Origin: Phaeocystidibacter marisrubri
GTDB taxonomy: Bacteria; Bacteroidota; Bacteroidia; Flavobacteriales; Schleiferiaceae
DNA: 64,000 nucleotides
Direction: 5' to 3'
NCBI RefSeq assembly: GCF_008933165.1
Contig: NZ_WBVQ01000003.1
Coordinates: forward strand, 62,001 to 126,000
The position numbers and the translations under genes were made by a program. The first letter of the stretch is position 1. Every line of letters begins with the position of its first letter. Under the pieces are notes generated by a model. That model had not been told where the DNA came from and ran no database searches. It saw nothing but the letters and a program-made list of their open reading frames with translations. Of this stretch, positions 7,588 to 16,972 are shown piece after piece.

Positions 7588-9309
7588 TTGAGAATATCAG
7601 CCCTCATTCTAATCAGCTCGCTTTTAGGACTGCCTGTTTATGCACAGGAGGAAGTCGAGGAGGTTCAGATTTCAGAAGATGGGTTAACCGCGCGTGAATC
7701 CCACGAATTTGATAAACACTTTTTTGAAGCTCAACGCTTCAAGGCAGTGGGAGATGATGCTAAAATGCTCGCTGAATTGGAGGCGTGTCTAGAGCTTCAG
7801 CCGAATCACGCTACTGTGAATTTTGAGATTGCACAGTACTATCTGAAGCGGAAAATGGCTCATCAAGCGGCTACGTATTTAAAGCTGGCCGATGAAAATG
7901 ATCCGGGAAACCCTTGGATTGTACGAGCAGAGTGGGAAGCGGCTAAACTCAAGATGAATTTGGTTGAGGAGCGAAATGCCCTCGAAAAGTTGCACCACTT
8001 AGAGCCGGACAACCCAGAGTTTATTTGGGAACTCGCCATGGCCAAGTTGCGAATGAACTTGCCCGATAGTGCTATTGCCGACTTGGATAAGCTGGATCAA
8101 TTGCTAGGACCAAGTGATATGGTGATGGACCAGAAGGTTCGCATCTATTTGGAGCTTGGGAATCTTGAGGGTGCCGAAAAGGTGCTCGTGGATGCCATTG
8201 CAACTTCTCCCAATCGAATGGATTTGCGCGGGAGACTGGCCGAGTTCTATGAGAATACAGGTCAGCGTCTAAAGTCTATTGGTGTTTATGAAGAGATCAT
8301 CAGACTGGACTCCAATGAGCCCAGAGCGCATCTGCATATTGCCAGTTTATTGAGTGAAAGAGGTCGATTGGACAGTGCAGCGCATCACTTGAGAATTGCC
8401 CTTTCGAGTACTGAGTTGCCCATTGATGCGAAGATGGGCGTACTGGTGAACTTGCTTGCACCTGCCGAGAAAGATCCGGCGGTAATGAAGTTGGCGCTGG
8501 AGCTCGGTGATACGCTCGTTTCGGTTCACCCTTCTGATCCCAAGGCATACGCTATGCTGGCAGATTTTGCCATACGTGCCAATCAGGTGGAAAGAAGTAG
8601 AAACCTCTGGAAGAAAGCAGTAATGCTTCCAGATGGAGATAAATTGATGCTTTGGCAGCAGATTCTTCAAACGGATGTTCAACTCCAGATGTGGGATTCA
8701 CTTCACGTGGATGCACAGTTGGTCCTTGAGCGCTACCCCAATCAACCACTAAGCTACCTCTACGACGGTCTGGCTCTTGTTCAACTTGAAGAATACGAGG
8801 ATGCTATATTGATTTTGGAAGAGGGTGAACTGTATGCCCTAGGAAATCCAGAATTGGAAAGCCAGTTTAGTTTGCAATTGGCTAGTGCCTATGAGAAAAC
8901 TGGCGATTCAGAAATGGCCATTGCGTACTTTGAGAAGGTGCTTTTGAAATCACCGGACAATGTCCTTGCGCTAAACAATTACGCCTATCATTTGGCAGAA
9001 CGAGGAGTGGACTTGCCGAACGCTTTGAGTATGGCAAGCCGAGCAACAAGCCTTGCGCCAGATCAATCTACCTTTTGGGACACCTATGCATGGGTGCTCT
9101 ATAAAATGGATCGCTATTCCGAAGCGTTAGATAAAATTGACCGAGCCATTCGCATAGGAGGAGCTCGTGATTCAGAGATACTAGAGCACAAAGGAGACAT
9201 ACTCTCTGCATTGGGCAGGAGAGAAGAGGCCATTCATCAATGGAATATGGCATTGGAGAAGGGTGGGAATGAAGAGCGACTGAGGCAAAAGATTGTTTTG
9301 AATGAATAG
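7588..9309 (+). CDS. Secreted tetratricopeptide-repeat protein
   Basis: 573 residues from a TTG at 7588, three bases after the upstream stop; this start gives a good signal peptide (MRISALILISSLLGLPVYAQ). The rest is helical repeats of TPR type (for example LNNYAYHLAERGVDLPNAL, WDTYAWVLYKMDRYSEALDK, GDILSALGRREEAIHQW). It is therefore a periplasmic or outer-membrane-facing scaffold. It overlaps the next gene by 8 bases, so the two are translationally coupled. In Bacteroidota this TPR gene is regularly followed by a DUF4292 lipoprotein and an EnvC-like gene, which suggests work in outer-envelope or peptidoglycan assembly; the precise job is unknown. Confidence 0.87.
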   Translation: MRISALILISSLLGLPVYAQEEVEEVQISEDGLTARESHEFDKHFFEAQRFKAVGDDAKMLAELEACLELQPNHATVNFEIAQYYLKRKMAHQAATYLKLADENDPGNPWIVRAEWEAAKLKMNLVEERNALEKLHHLEPDNPEFIWELAMAKLRMNLPDSAIADLDKLDQLLGPSDMVMDQKVRIYLELGNLEGAEKVLVDAIATSPNRMDLRGRLAEFYENTGQRLKSIGVYEEIIRLDSNEPRAHLHIASLLSERGRLDSAAHHLRIALSSTELPIDAKMGVLVNLLAPAEKDPAVMKLALELGDTLVSVHPSDPKAYAMLADFAIRANQVERSRNLWKKAVMLPDGDKLMLWQQILQTDVQLQMWDSLHVDAQLVLERYPNQPLSYLYDGLALVQLEEYEDAILILEEGELYALGNPELESQFSLQLASAYEKTGDSEMAIAYFEKVLLKSPDNVLALNNYAYHLAERGVDLPNALSMASRATSLAPDQSTFWDTYAWVLYKMDRYSEALDKIDRAIRIGGARDSEILEHKGDILSALGRREEAIHQWNMALEKGGNEERLRQKIVLNE

Positions 9310-10093
9310 GTTACAAGCATTAGTATTGATGAGTGTGTTTACGCTGGCCATCGTTTCGTGTGGTCCGAAAGAACTGACGTATGACGGCTCTACAGAAGAG
9401 GTGAGTGTCGCTGATCTGACCGCCGCAATGTCAAATACGCTTGAAACCGCAGAGACTTTTGAGTTCAACGGAAGAGCCAATTATATATCGGGTACGAGCG
9501 ACGTGAATTTTGCGTACAGCATCCGACTGAAAAAAGACAGTGTTATTTGGGTGGACATCAAAGATCCATTTGTTGGGTTGAAGGTGGCGAGAGCGATTAT
9601 CTATCCAGATAGTGCGGCTTTCTATAACCGATTGGAATCGACTTGGATGGCTGGAGGAATAGAGTTGGTCCGTGAGAAATTGCAATTGGGCTTGGAATTT
9701 CACCACCTTCAATCAGTGCTTTTGGGCGAGCCTTTGTATTTACCAAAGACCAATAAGGATGTCACTTTGCATCGGGGAGAGGGCAGAATTACGGCAACCG
9801 TAATGGGTATGGAAAACGATCCATTGTTCGCTTTTGATACTGCCATGTACGTATACACCTATGGTTATGTGTCCCAACTGCCTCTTCTACACCAACAACT
9901 TCCAGATGGGCCTAGAGTGTTGGAAGTAGACTATGCCTACCAAGACGAAGATAGAGGCATACCCTACAAGACTACATTGGAGCTCAAATGGGAGTCAGAA
10001 GTATCTTTAAAATTGACGCACAATCAAGTACTACGCGACGTAGATTTGCACATACCTTTTAGCATTCCAAGTGGTTATGAACGGATTCAGTAA
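9302..10093 (+). CDS. DUF4292 lipoprotein
   Basis: 263 residues. The N-terminus MNRLQALVLMSVFTLAIVSC is a lipoprotein signal with the lipobox cysteine at 20. The body is a beta-rich fold (FNGRANYISGTSDVNFAYSI, VDIKDPFVGLKVARAII) typical of DUF4292 proteins, which resemble LolA/LolB-like lipid carriers. It likely sits in the outer membrane facing the periplasm. It overlaps the TPR gene by 8 bases and the EnvC-like gene by 17, so all three are tightly coupled. A role in moving or placing a lipid or lipoprotein is inference from fold and neighbours. Confidence 0.85.
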   Translation: MNRLQALVLMSVFTLAIVSCGPKELTYDGSTEEVSVADLTAAMSNTLETAETFEFNGRANYISGTSDVNFAYSIRLKKDSVIWVDIKDPFVGLKVARAIIYPDSAAFYNRLESTWMAGGIELVREKLQLGLEFHHLQSVLLGEPLYLPKTNKDVTLHRGEGRITATVMGMENDPLFAFDTAMYVYTYGYVSQLPLLHQQLPDGPRVLEVDYAYQDEDRGIPYKTTLELKWESEVSLKLTHNQVLRDVDLHIPFSIPSGYERIQ

Positions 10094-11450
10094 GACCTTT
10101 ATACGAGTTGCACTTTTACTATGTGCATTCACGGTCTCTTTTGGTCTATACGCCCAAGACCGAAAGGAGGAGTTGCGTGTCCGTAAGGCTCATCTCCAAG
10201 ATGAGATCCAAATAGCCAATAAGATTTTAGAGGAAGCAAGGGAGACTCGCCAATCCAGTATCACCACCCTCCAAACGCTCAATCAAAAGGTTCGAATTCG
10301 TCAAGATCTCTTGCGCACCATCAATCGAGAAATTGCATTGATTGACGAAGAAATTGCGCTGCAAGAGGCCGAGATTGAAACGCTTAAGGCTGAGATTGAT
10401 ACATTGAAACAAAAGTATGCGGAGATGATTCGCTTGGCTTACAAGAACAAGTCGAAGACCTCCCGATTGATGTTTGTTTTCTCCAGTACTGATTTCAATC
10501 AAGCTATGCGCAGAATTCAATACCTGCGGCAGTACGGAGAGTTCCGCAGACAGCAGGTGACTCGAATTGAAGAGAGACAGGCAGAGTTGGAGCATCAAAT
10601 TGACATGCTCAATCGCCAAAAAGAAGAGAAGGAAGAACTCCGAACCCAACGCGCTTCGGAACTCGAGGAGTTGGAGAACGAGAAATCGGAACAGCGCGAA
10701 ACCATTGCTTCGCTTCAAGCTCAAGAGGGCACATTGCAAGCTCAAATTCAGAGTAAGCAAAATGAGGCGAATCGTCTGGAGTCGGAGATTCAACGCATTA
10801 TTGCAGAAGAAATACGTAAAGAGCGTGCCCGCGCCGAGCGAAACGCATTGGAAGAACGAGCCTTGGCAGCAGGGCTGGTAAAAGGACAAGACTTCAATAC
10901 CCGTACGCCAAACGCCCGTCTTACCGAATTGATTACGCAGGCCAATGCTCGCAGAGCAGCCAGCAATACGCCTACTTCAGAGCCGGAACCTGTTGCAAGT
11001 ACGAGTTATGCCCTCACGCCAGAGGCTGCCCGACTCGCTAGAAACTTTGAAGCGAACAAAGGCAAACTCCCTTGGCCAGTAGAGCGCGGAATCATCGTGG
11101 GTCGATTCGGTACGCAACCTCACCCTGTGGTGGCTGGTATCACCATCAATAACCCGCATATTGAAATTGGTACTTCAGCAGGAGCAGAGGCACGTGCCGC
11201 TTTTGATGGAACCGTTTTAGATGTTGTCCGAATTCCAGGTGCACCTATTACAGTAATTGTGCAACACGGCAACTATTACACACACTACGGAAACTTGGGT
11301 GAATCTTTCGTGAAGCGCGGTGATGCCGTAACGGCCAAGCAGGCCATTGGCAAAGTGTTCACGGATCCGAGTGAAAACCAGACTGTCCTTCAATTCGGTA
11401 TTTGGAAGAATACAGATTTGATGGATCCGGCGCCTTGGTTGGCTCGGTAG
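10077..11450 (+). CDS. EnvC-like murein hydrolase activator (coiled coil plus degenerate M23 domain)
   Basis: 457 residues from the ATG at 10077 (a GTG two codons upstream is possible). A signal peptide (to LYAQD) is followed by a long coiled coil (about 25-260, Glu/Gln/Arg/Leu-rich) and a C-terminal LytM/M23 domain (about 340-457) beginning LPWPVERGIIVGRFG. The zinc ligands expected in active M23 peptidases are not in place: the first motif reads HIEIGTS where HxGxD is expected, and the last reads THYGNL where the HxH motif should be. This matches EnvC, which lacks hydrolase activity and activates amidases at division. It closes the envelope cluster and ends just before a shared terminator. 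Confidence 0.88.
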   Translation: MNGFSKTFIRVALLLCAFTVSFGLYAQDRKEELRVRKAHLQDEIQIANKILEEARETRQSSITTLQTLNQKVRIRQDLLRTINREIALIDEEIALQEAEIETLKAEIDTLKQKYAEMIRLAYKNKSKTSRLMFVFSSTDFNQAMRRIQYLRQYGEFRRQQVTRIEERQAELEHQIDMLNRQKEEKEELRTQRASELEELENEKSEQRETIASLQAQEGTLQAQIQSKQNEANRLESEIQRIIAEEIRKERARAERNALEERALAAGLVKGQDFNTRTPNARLTELITQANARRAASNTPTSEPEPVASTSYALTPEAARLARNFEANKGKLPWPVERGIIVGRFGTQPHPVVAGITINNPHIEIGTSAGAEARAAFDGTVLDVVRIPGAPITVIVQHGNYYTHYGNLGESFVKRGDAVTAKQAIGKVFTDPSENQTVLQFGIWKNTDLMDPAPWLAR

Positions 11451-11464
11451 ATTCCTGATAAAAA

Positions 11465-11494
11465 AGGCCGACCACCCTTCTGGATGATCGGCCT
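11465..11494. terminator. Bidirectional terminator between convergent operons
   Basis: Stem of 11 paired bases with two mismatches (11465-11477 with 11482-11494) and a TTCT loop. A run of A on its left gives a T-tract for the minus-strand beta-barrel operon; it also ends the plus-strand envelope cluster. Confidence 0.7.
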
Positions 11495-11520
11495 ACTCCT
11501 CAACTCAACGCCGGGTTTGC

Positions 11521-12702
11521 TTAGAAAACAAATCCCAGGGTTAGTGATGCCAAGTGATAGTTTGGCGTTTCGTAACGGTCTTGGAACAGCTGATTCATAT
11601 CGTAACGTGCTGTTACCTTGAATGCGCCCCATCCAATCTGACCCATAAGTCCGTATCTGAATTGGTTTGACAAGAATTTGTCTTCCAAGGTTTCTTCAAC
11701 TTCGTCTTCATTGAAGTCCGTGAAGGTTGTTTCTCTTTCAGAGCTCAAGCGAACACCACCGTATCCACCTACTAGAAGAGACACATTTTCGTTCAGGTCT
11801 TTTCCGCTCAAGTCAATTCCGAAAAGCAATGGAATGTCCATGTAAACGATATCAAACTCTGTCTCAATGATGTTTCTGTTTGGATCTGGTAGGAAGTCCA
11901 CCGCAACCTCACCATTGGATCCTTGGAACTTTGTGATAGGGTACTTGCTTTGGATATTGTGCCAGCTAAAGTTCAAACCGTACTGGAAGATGAACGGACT
12001 GGTCTCTCCCAGACGTACACGGTGTCCAAACTCAAGGTCGTAAGCCCAAGCATTGAAGAAGTCTACCTCTGCATTTCCACTTGCCAATTCATTGTTGTCA
12101 TTGTACAAGGTGTTCCATCCAAAGTGGAATCCAATCAGCCCCATGTCTTGATCATATCCTTGGTGTTCATCCTTAATGATGATGTCCTCTTCTTCGATTC
12201 GGTCTTCGATGACGATGCCATTTTCACCAATGCGAATTACTTGGCCTTTTCTAGAATGTGGTAGGTCTTCCGCTTCCATTTCGGCTGCATCCTCTTCCCA
12301 TTGCTTGCTGTAGGCTTCCCAACCACTTTCAGAAGTATCGATGCTGGTTTCAAATTCTTCGCTCCAATCTTCTATTTTTTCAGCGAGAAGTTCTGCTTTT
12401 TCTTCGAATTGATCTTCAGCGGCATCCATCTCTTCTTCCGCTTCGTCTTCGGTAATTTCACCCGCTTCAAGTCGAGCGTTGATGTCAGCCACTTTAGCGC
12501 TGTAATCTGCAGCGGCTTCCGACATACCTCTCGAGAATTCTGAAAGGGCGCCGTTGATGTCCATATCGTCCAACTCGGTTAGGTTCTCCGTAATGATGGT
12601 GATGGTTGAGTTATTTGATTTAATGCTCAACGTATCCTGTGCTGAGGCTGATGCACTCAGTAAGCCTAAGGCTACGGATAGGAAGGGGATTAGCTTCTTC
12701 AT
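11521..12702 (-). CDS. Outer-membrane beta-barrel protein with acidic helical N-terminal region
   Basis: 393 residues from the ATG at 12702, which gives a clean signal peptide (MKKLIPFLSVALGLLSASASAQ). Residues about 45-150 form a very acidic, probably coiled-coil segment (runs such as ITEDEAEEEMDAAEDQFEE). From about 165 the sequence alternates as amphipathic strands (GLIGFHFGWNTLYND, FQYGLNFSWHNI, FRYGLMGQIGWGAFKVTARY) and ends in LGFVF, a C-terminal aromatic typical of outer-membrane barrels (PorT/OmpW-like). It begins 10 bases after the stop of the putative anti-sigma gene and is the likely last gene of a three-gene operon. Function unknown. Confidence 0.82.
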   Translation of the reverse strand: MKKLIPFLSVALGLLSASASAQDTLSIKSNNSTITIITENLTELDDMDINGALSEFSRGMSEAAADYSAKVADINARLEAGEITEDEAEEEMDAAEDQFEEKAELLAEKIEDWSEEFETSIDTSESGWEAYSKQWEEDAAEMEAEDLPHSRKGQVIRIGENGIVIEDRIEEEDIIIKDEHQGYDQDMGLIGFHFGWNTLYNDNNELASGNAEVDFFNAWAYDLEFGHRVRLGETSPFIFQYGLNFSWHNIQSKYPITKFQGSNGEVAVDFLPDPNRNIIETEFDIVYMDIPLLFGIDLSGKDLNENVSLLVGGYGGVRLSSERETTFTDFNEDEVEETLEDKFLSNQFRYGLMGQIGWGAFKVTARYDMNQLFQDRYETPNYHLASLTLGFVF

Positions 12703-12712
12703 GATTGTTGAT

Positions 12713-13510
12713 TTAAGGTTGTGTAGATGTTTTGTCTTCTTGGTCAGGTGCAAACTTCTGAATGATAGGGCTGAGGTTGATACTCACTTCAGGCCATCTA
12801 ATTTGATCTTTACGAGGTGTTTCAACCGGCTTCAAACTCAGGATATTGTCGATTTGTTCTTCGGCGTATTCTGCGAGATCAACCTTGTTCGGAGCTTGAG
12901 TGGCATCCGACGATTCCGTGCGAGTTTGAGGTTGTTCTGAATCTCTCGGATTCGATTTCATCAAGTACTTGTTCGGGTCGAATCGAACGCGATTTCCCAA
13001 CTCGTTTGAAGCGTCTGCCATGGTTCGTGTTTCGCTCCCCGTGGACTTGGCTTCTGTGTTTAATGCGGTTTCACGTAAGGCAGACTCACCGGCATCTTGG
13101 CCTACAACGCTTGGCATGATGTTGAGTGAAGAAGGCGTTCTCCTCTTTGGCGATTCCGTGGCTATTTCCTGTACGGGAACGACTTCGGTTGTGTTATTAT
13201 GTATTTCCTCTGGAGCAACTTCTTTCTCTTCTACGGGTTGAAGAACAGGTGTCTCGATAGGTTCAATATCTTTCGGTTCAATGGTGATGCCGCCATTGCC
13301 AGTAGACATGGGCTGATAAGTGTCGTACAAGTAACTGCTCACGGCAATTGCTAGTGTAAGAGAGGCCGCTATTCCGATTAGCCATCCGCGGTTGGATGGG
13401 CGTTCGTTTAAGCGCGGTTCCATCTTCGACCACAAGTCGGCACTAGGCTGAACCTCTACGTCGTGTAGATGCTCTTTGAAGTGTTCGTCGATTGGATTTT
13501 TAGCACTCAT
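12713..13510 (-). CDS. Putative anti-sigma factor, single-pass membrane protein
   Basis: 265 residues. A short N-terminal cytoplasmic part (1-45; HFKEHLHDVEVQPSADLWSKME, typical of Bacteroidota anti-sigma-like proteins) precedes one membrane helix (WLIGIAASLTLAIAVSSYLY, about 43-62) and a long low-complexity periplasmic tail rich in Pro, Glu, Thr and Ser. The start codon overlaps the stop of the ECF sigma gene (ATGA), which is the usual sigma/anti-sigma arrangement. No zinc-binding HxxxCxxC motif is present, so it is not a ZAS anti-sigma; the role is inferred from order and topology. Confidence 0.72.
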   Translation of the reverse strand: MSAKNPIDEHFKEHLHDVEVQPSADLWSKMEPRLNERPSNRGWLIGIAASLTLAIAVSSYLYDTYQPMSTGNGGITIEPKDIEPIETPVLQPVEEKEVAPEEIHNNTTEVVPVQEIATESPKRRTPSSLNIMPSVVGQDAGESALRETALNTEAKSTGSETRTMADASNELGNRVRFDPNKYLMKSNPRDSEQPQTRTESSDATQAPNKVDLAEYAEEQIDNILSLKPVETPRKDQIRWPEVSINLSPIIQKFAPDQEDKTSTQP

Positions 13511-14067
13511 GGCTTGTACAGGTATTGTGATTCTGTTACTCGCTCTTGTAATTGTTTTCTCGCTCGGCTCAGTTGCGATCGACTCGTATTCTCATCAATG
13601 TTGAGCATTTCCGCAATCTCTCTGTGACCGTATCCCTCTATGGCATGAAGGTTAAAAACCGTTCGGTAGCCCAAGGGAAGTTCTTCTATTAGTTGAAGGA
13701 GGGCGTGTGTTGTTTCTTTCGATTCAACGGGAGCATGTTGTGGTTCTACCCAATCCTCCTCTTCATTTTCTACAAATAGATTCTTCTTGTAGCGAAGGTG
13801 ATTCAAACTCTCATTTACCATGATTTTTCGAATCCATCCTTCAAAAGAACCCTCTTCGTTGAAGTCCTCTATCTTGTTGAACACTTTCATAAAACCGTTC
13901 ATCAAGACTTCTTCTGCTTCGTCCTTCCGCTTCACGTACCGAATGCAAACACCGAGCATCTTTGCCGCAAAGCGGTTATAGAGCTCATGCTGCGCTTTTT
14001 TGTCGTGTTCACGACAACGCGCTAGCAGGTCTTCGGTTGTAGTTGAGTTGAGTCGGAAGAGTTTCAC
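13507..14067 (-). CDS. RNA polymerase ECF-type sigma factor
   Basis: 186 residues, GTG start at 14067. Region 2 covers about 15-85 (YNRFAAKMLGVCIRYVKRKDEAEEVLMNGFMKVF, the canonical D-E-A-E-E acidic patch present), ending in FEGWIRKIMVNESLNHLR; region 4 helix-turn-helix covers about 120-175 (LPLGYRTVFNLHAIEGYGHREIAEML with SRSQLSRARKQL). Unlike the sigma at 2126, its acidic region 2.2 is intact, so it fits the classic anti-sigma-controlled class. It is first in an operon with a membrane anti-sigma-like protein and an outer-membrane barrel, so it may respond to envelope conditions (inference). Confidence 0.93.
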   Translation of the reverse strand: MKLFRLNSTTTEDLLARCREHDKKAQHELYNRFAAKMLGVCIRYVKRKDEAEEVLMNGFMKVFNKIEDFNEEGSFEGWIRKIMVNESLNHLRYKKNLFVENEEEDWVEPQHAPVESKETTHALLQLIEELPLGYRTVFNLHAIEGYGHREIAEMLNIDENTSRSQLSRARKQLQERVTESQYLYKP

Positions 14068-14215
14068 TTTGTTAGGTCTTCATTTAGATAGACACTGCAA
14101 TTTGCAGAAACGTTGCACGAGCTTTTGAATTATTTTGAAATCTTTTGTAAAACATCTGATAAACAGCGGTTTGAGAGTTGGTAAATTACTGCTCTTTCTT
14201 TCAGTCACCATTGAC

Positions 14216-14223
14216 TATCTTCG
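14216..14223 (+). promoter_or_regulatory. Possible -7 element of the metallo-hydrolase gene
   Basis: TATCTTCG, one mismatch from TAnnTTTG, ends 16 bases before the ATG at 14240 and supports that start over the upstream one. Confidence 0.4.
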
Positions 14224-14239
14224 CAGAAAGCACATTTTT

Positions 14240-15094
14240 ATGAAGATATATCCCCTCAATACTGGCTATTTCAAGTTAGATGGTGGCGCCATGTTTGGTG
14301 TTGTTCCAAAAGCTCTTTGGCAGCGAACCAACCCGGCAGACGCGAATAATATGTGTACGTGGGCGATGCGCAGTATGCTTATTGAAGATGGCAATCGCCT
14401 TATTCTAATTGATACGGGTATTGGCGATAAGCAAGATGACAAGTTCTTTAGTCATTACTATTTACACGGAGACGATAGTATAGATGGAAACTTGGCGAAG
14501 TTGGGCTTTCACAGGAATGATATCACGGATGTATTTCTAACGCACCTGCACTTTGATCACGTGGGCGGAGCAATTGAGTGGAATAAAGATAGAACTGGTT
14601 TTATTCCCGCGTTTCCCAATGCCCACTATTGGTCGAATGAGAATCACTGGAAGTGGGCTACAGAACCGAATCCACGCGAAAAGGCTTCTTTTATAAAGGA
14701 GAACATTATTCCGATTCAGGAAAGTGGACAGTTAAAGCACGTAAACGTTGGCAATGATTTTTTAGCCACTACGGAATTGGGCTTCGACACCTTTGTAGTG
14801 AATGGACACACCGATGCGCAGATGATTCCTATCATCAATTATAAAGGGAAAAAACTGGTGTTTACGGCCGATCTTCTACCAAGTGCAGGACACATTCCAC
14901 TTCCCTATGTGATGGGATACGATACGCGTCCGCTTCTCACCATGGATGAAAAGGCTCGGTTCTTGAAACAGGCTGCTGAAGAAGAGTACGTCTTGTTCCT
15001 CGAACACGATTCTGTGAACGAGTGCTGTACCGTTAAAATGACCGAAAAAGGTGTACGTTTGGATCAGACGTTTGCCTTTAACGAAATGTTCTGA
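14240..15094 (+). CDS. MBL-fold metallo-hydrolase
   Basis: 284 residues from the ATG at 14240; a longer frame starts at 14135 but contains no family sequence. The zinc motif HLHFDHVGG has H102, H104, D106 and H107. Later ligands are present: NGHTDAQM, FTADLLPS and FLEHD, so both metal sites look complete. The architecture, with an N-terminal GGAMFGVVP segment and a full metal set, is that of the lactonase-like/AidC-like branch of the superfamily. Substrate cannot be stated. It is followed after 21 bases by the M1 peptidase gene and may share its transcript. Confidence 0.86.
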   Translation: MKIYPLNTGYFKLDGGAMFGVVPKALWQRTNPADANNMCTWAMRSMLIEDGNRLILIDTGIGDKQDDKFFSHYYLHGDDSIDGNLAKLGFHRNDITDVFLTHLHFDHVGGAIEWNKDRTGFIPAFPNAHYWSNENHWKWATEPNPREKASFIKENIIPIQESGQLKHVNVGNDFLATTELGFDTFVVNGHTDAQMIPIINYKGKKLVFTADLLPSAGHIPLPYVMGYDTRPLLTMDEKARFLKQAAEEEYVLFLEHDSVNECCTVKMTEKGVRLDQTFAFNEMF

Positions 15095-15115
15095 TCAAAG
15101 ATTAAAATCAAAGAT

Positions 15116-16972
15116 ATGCACAAAAGAATCCTCGTCGCCGTTGCGGCGGCTTTGCCATTCCTAGCTTTTTCTCAAGGAGGATATTGGCAGAATCACGTTG
15201 ATTATCGAATGGACATTGATATGGATGTAGACGATAATCAATTTGAAGGAGAGCAGTGGCTGACTTTCACGAACAACAGCCCAGACACAATTACAGAGGT
15301 TTTCTATCACCTTTATTACAATGCTTTCCAGCCCGAAAGCATGATGGATACGCGCTCTAGAAATATTGCAGATCCAGATGGAAGAGTTCGCGATCGCATT
15401 TCTAAGCTGGATGATGATGAGATTGGCTACCACAGAATTGGAACCTTAGAACAAGATGGAGCTTTGGTTGAATACGACATTCAACAGACCATCATGAAGG
15501 TGAAACTCCAGCGTCCAATTGTGCCGGGTGATGCATCGGTCTTCCACATGACTTTTGAATCTCAAGTTCCAATACAGATCAGAAGAACGGGTAGAGACAA
15601 CAGTGAAGATATCCAGTTTTCAATGAGTCAGTGGTACCCTAAAATGGCGATGTATGACAGAGATGGATGGCATGCCGATCCTTATGTTGGACGTGAATTC
15701 TATGGTGAGTTCGGCCGATTTGTGGTGAACATCACCATTGATAAAGACTACGTCATTGGCGGAACAGGTGAATTGACCAACCCAGAAGAAGTGGGACACG
15801 GCTACATTGAAGGTGAAGTAGCACGCAGAAATAATAAGATTACCTACAAGTTTGTGGCGGACAACGTTCACGATTTTGCGTGGGCAGCGGATAAAGATTT
15901 CCGTCACACCATTATGCACATGGAGGATGGTCGACCTATCCATTTCTTCTACAATCCAGAGACGGCTAACGTAGCCAATTGGGAGAAGTTGGAGGAAATG
16001 GCCCCTGCTTATTTCAGCTACATGGGCGAGCATTTTGGGGTTTACCAATATCCACAGTTCTCCGTTATTCAAGGAGGAGATGGAGGAATGGAATACCCAA
16101 TGTGTACTTTCATTTTAGGTGGAGGAGAAGAGTTTGAGGGCTTGCTGGGAGTGTTTGTTCACGAAGCAACCCACAACTGGTACTACGGTCAGATTGGTAC
16201 CAACGAGGCGAACTACCCTTGGATGGATGAGGGCTTTACCACCTTTGCGGAATACGAGTGTATTCACTCCTTGATGGAGGAAACGGGCAATCCTCACACA
16301 CGCGTTTATGCGGTATATGGACAATATCAGTCGTCCTCTCTTCGTGAGCCGATGAGCACACCTGGCGATCACTTTAACACCAACCGAGCCTATGCCATTT
16401 CATCGTACTACCTCGGTTCCATTTTCTTGAATCAGTTGAGAGGTGTAGTAGGAGAAGAGGCGTTTTGGAGAGGGATGCATACCTACTTTGATCAGTGGCA
16501 TTTTAAGCATCCACACCCTGAAGATTTCATCCGTGTGATGGAGCGTGAATCTGGGATGATTCTCGACTGGTACTTGAATTACTGGGTGAATCAGACCAAA
16601 CCTATTGATTATGCCATCACTAGTGTTGAGCCAATGGGAAGAGGTGCATGTGCGGTGAATCTTGAGCGAATGGGTCAAATGCCAATGCCGGTAGATGTTA
16701 TGGTTGAATTCAAGAATGGAAGAAAGGTGCGCTACACCATTCCATTGGTAATGATGCAGGGGGTGAAGCCAGAAGGGCTTCCAGCGATGCCTTGGCCATG
16801 GACACATCCTACGTATACGTTACAAGTGGATTTTCCAATGGATGAAATCAAAAGCATTCGCTTGAATCCAGATGCGCGCATCGCAGACATCGACGCGTCT
16901 AACGATATGTGGCCAGGTCCGGAGTCTTCAAGCCCAGAAGGTAACGGAAATAGTCTCAAAGGCGGACGCTAG
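15116..16972 (+). CDS. M1-family zinc metallopeptidase, exported
   Basis: 618 residues with a signal peptide (MHKRILVAVAAALPFLAFSQ). The N-terminal beta-sandwich typical of M1 aminopeptidases (about 25-240) is followed by the substrate GGMEYPMCTF segment and the zinc motif HEATH (H349, H353) with the third ligand E372 in DEGFTTFAE, exactly the HEXXH-x18-E pattern. It should release N-terminal residues or cleave peptides in the periplasm or outside. No T9SS sorting domain is visible. Its stop codon overlaps that of the convergent lysE gene by 4 bases. Confidence 0.92.
   Translation: MHKRILVAVAAALPFLAFSQGGYWQNHVDYRMDIDMDVDDNQFEGEQWLTFTNNSPDTITEVFYHLYYNAFQPESMMDTRSRNIADPDGRVRDRISKLDDDEIGYHRIGTLEQDGALVEYDIQQTIMKVKLQRPIVPGDASVFHMTFESQVPIQIRRTGRDNSEDIQFSMSQWYPKMAMYDRDGWHADPYVGREFYGEFGRFVVNITIDKDYVIGGTGELTNPEEVGHGYIEGEVARRNNKITYKFVADNVHDFAWAADKDFRHTIMHMEDGRPIHFFYNPETANVANWEKLEEMAPAYFSYMGEHFGVYQYPQFSVIQGGDGGMEYPMCTFILGGGEEFEGLLGVFVHEATHNWYYGQIGTNEANYPWMDEGFTTFAEYECIHSLMEETGNPHTRVYAVYGQYQSSSLREPMSTPGDHFNTNRAYAISSYYLGSIFLNQLRGVVGEEAFWRGMHTYFDQWHFKHPHPEDFIRVMERESGMILDWYLNYWVNQTKPIDYAITSVEPMGRGACAVNLERMGQMPMPVDVMVEFKNGRKVRYTIPLVMMQGVKPEGLPAMPWPWTHPTYTLQVDFPMDEIKSIRLNPDARIADIDASNDMWPGPESSSPEGNGNSLKGGR

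Noticed and set aside
10227-10889. 220-codon minus-strand frame opposite the EnvC-like gene
   Set aside because: Leu/Phe/Ser-rich sequence produced by reading the Glu/Gln-rich coiled coil backwards; no start site or promoter.
15620-16072. 150-codon minus-strand frame inside the M1 peptidase gene
   Set aside because: Shadow of a well-supported gene with family motifs on the other strand.
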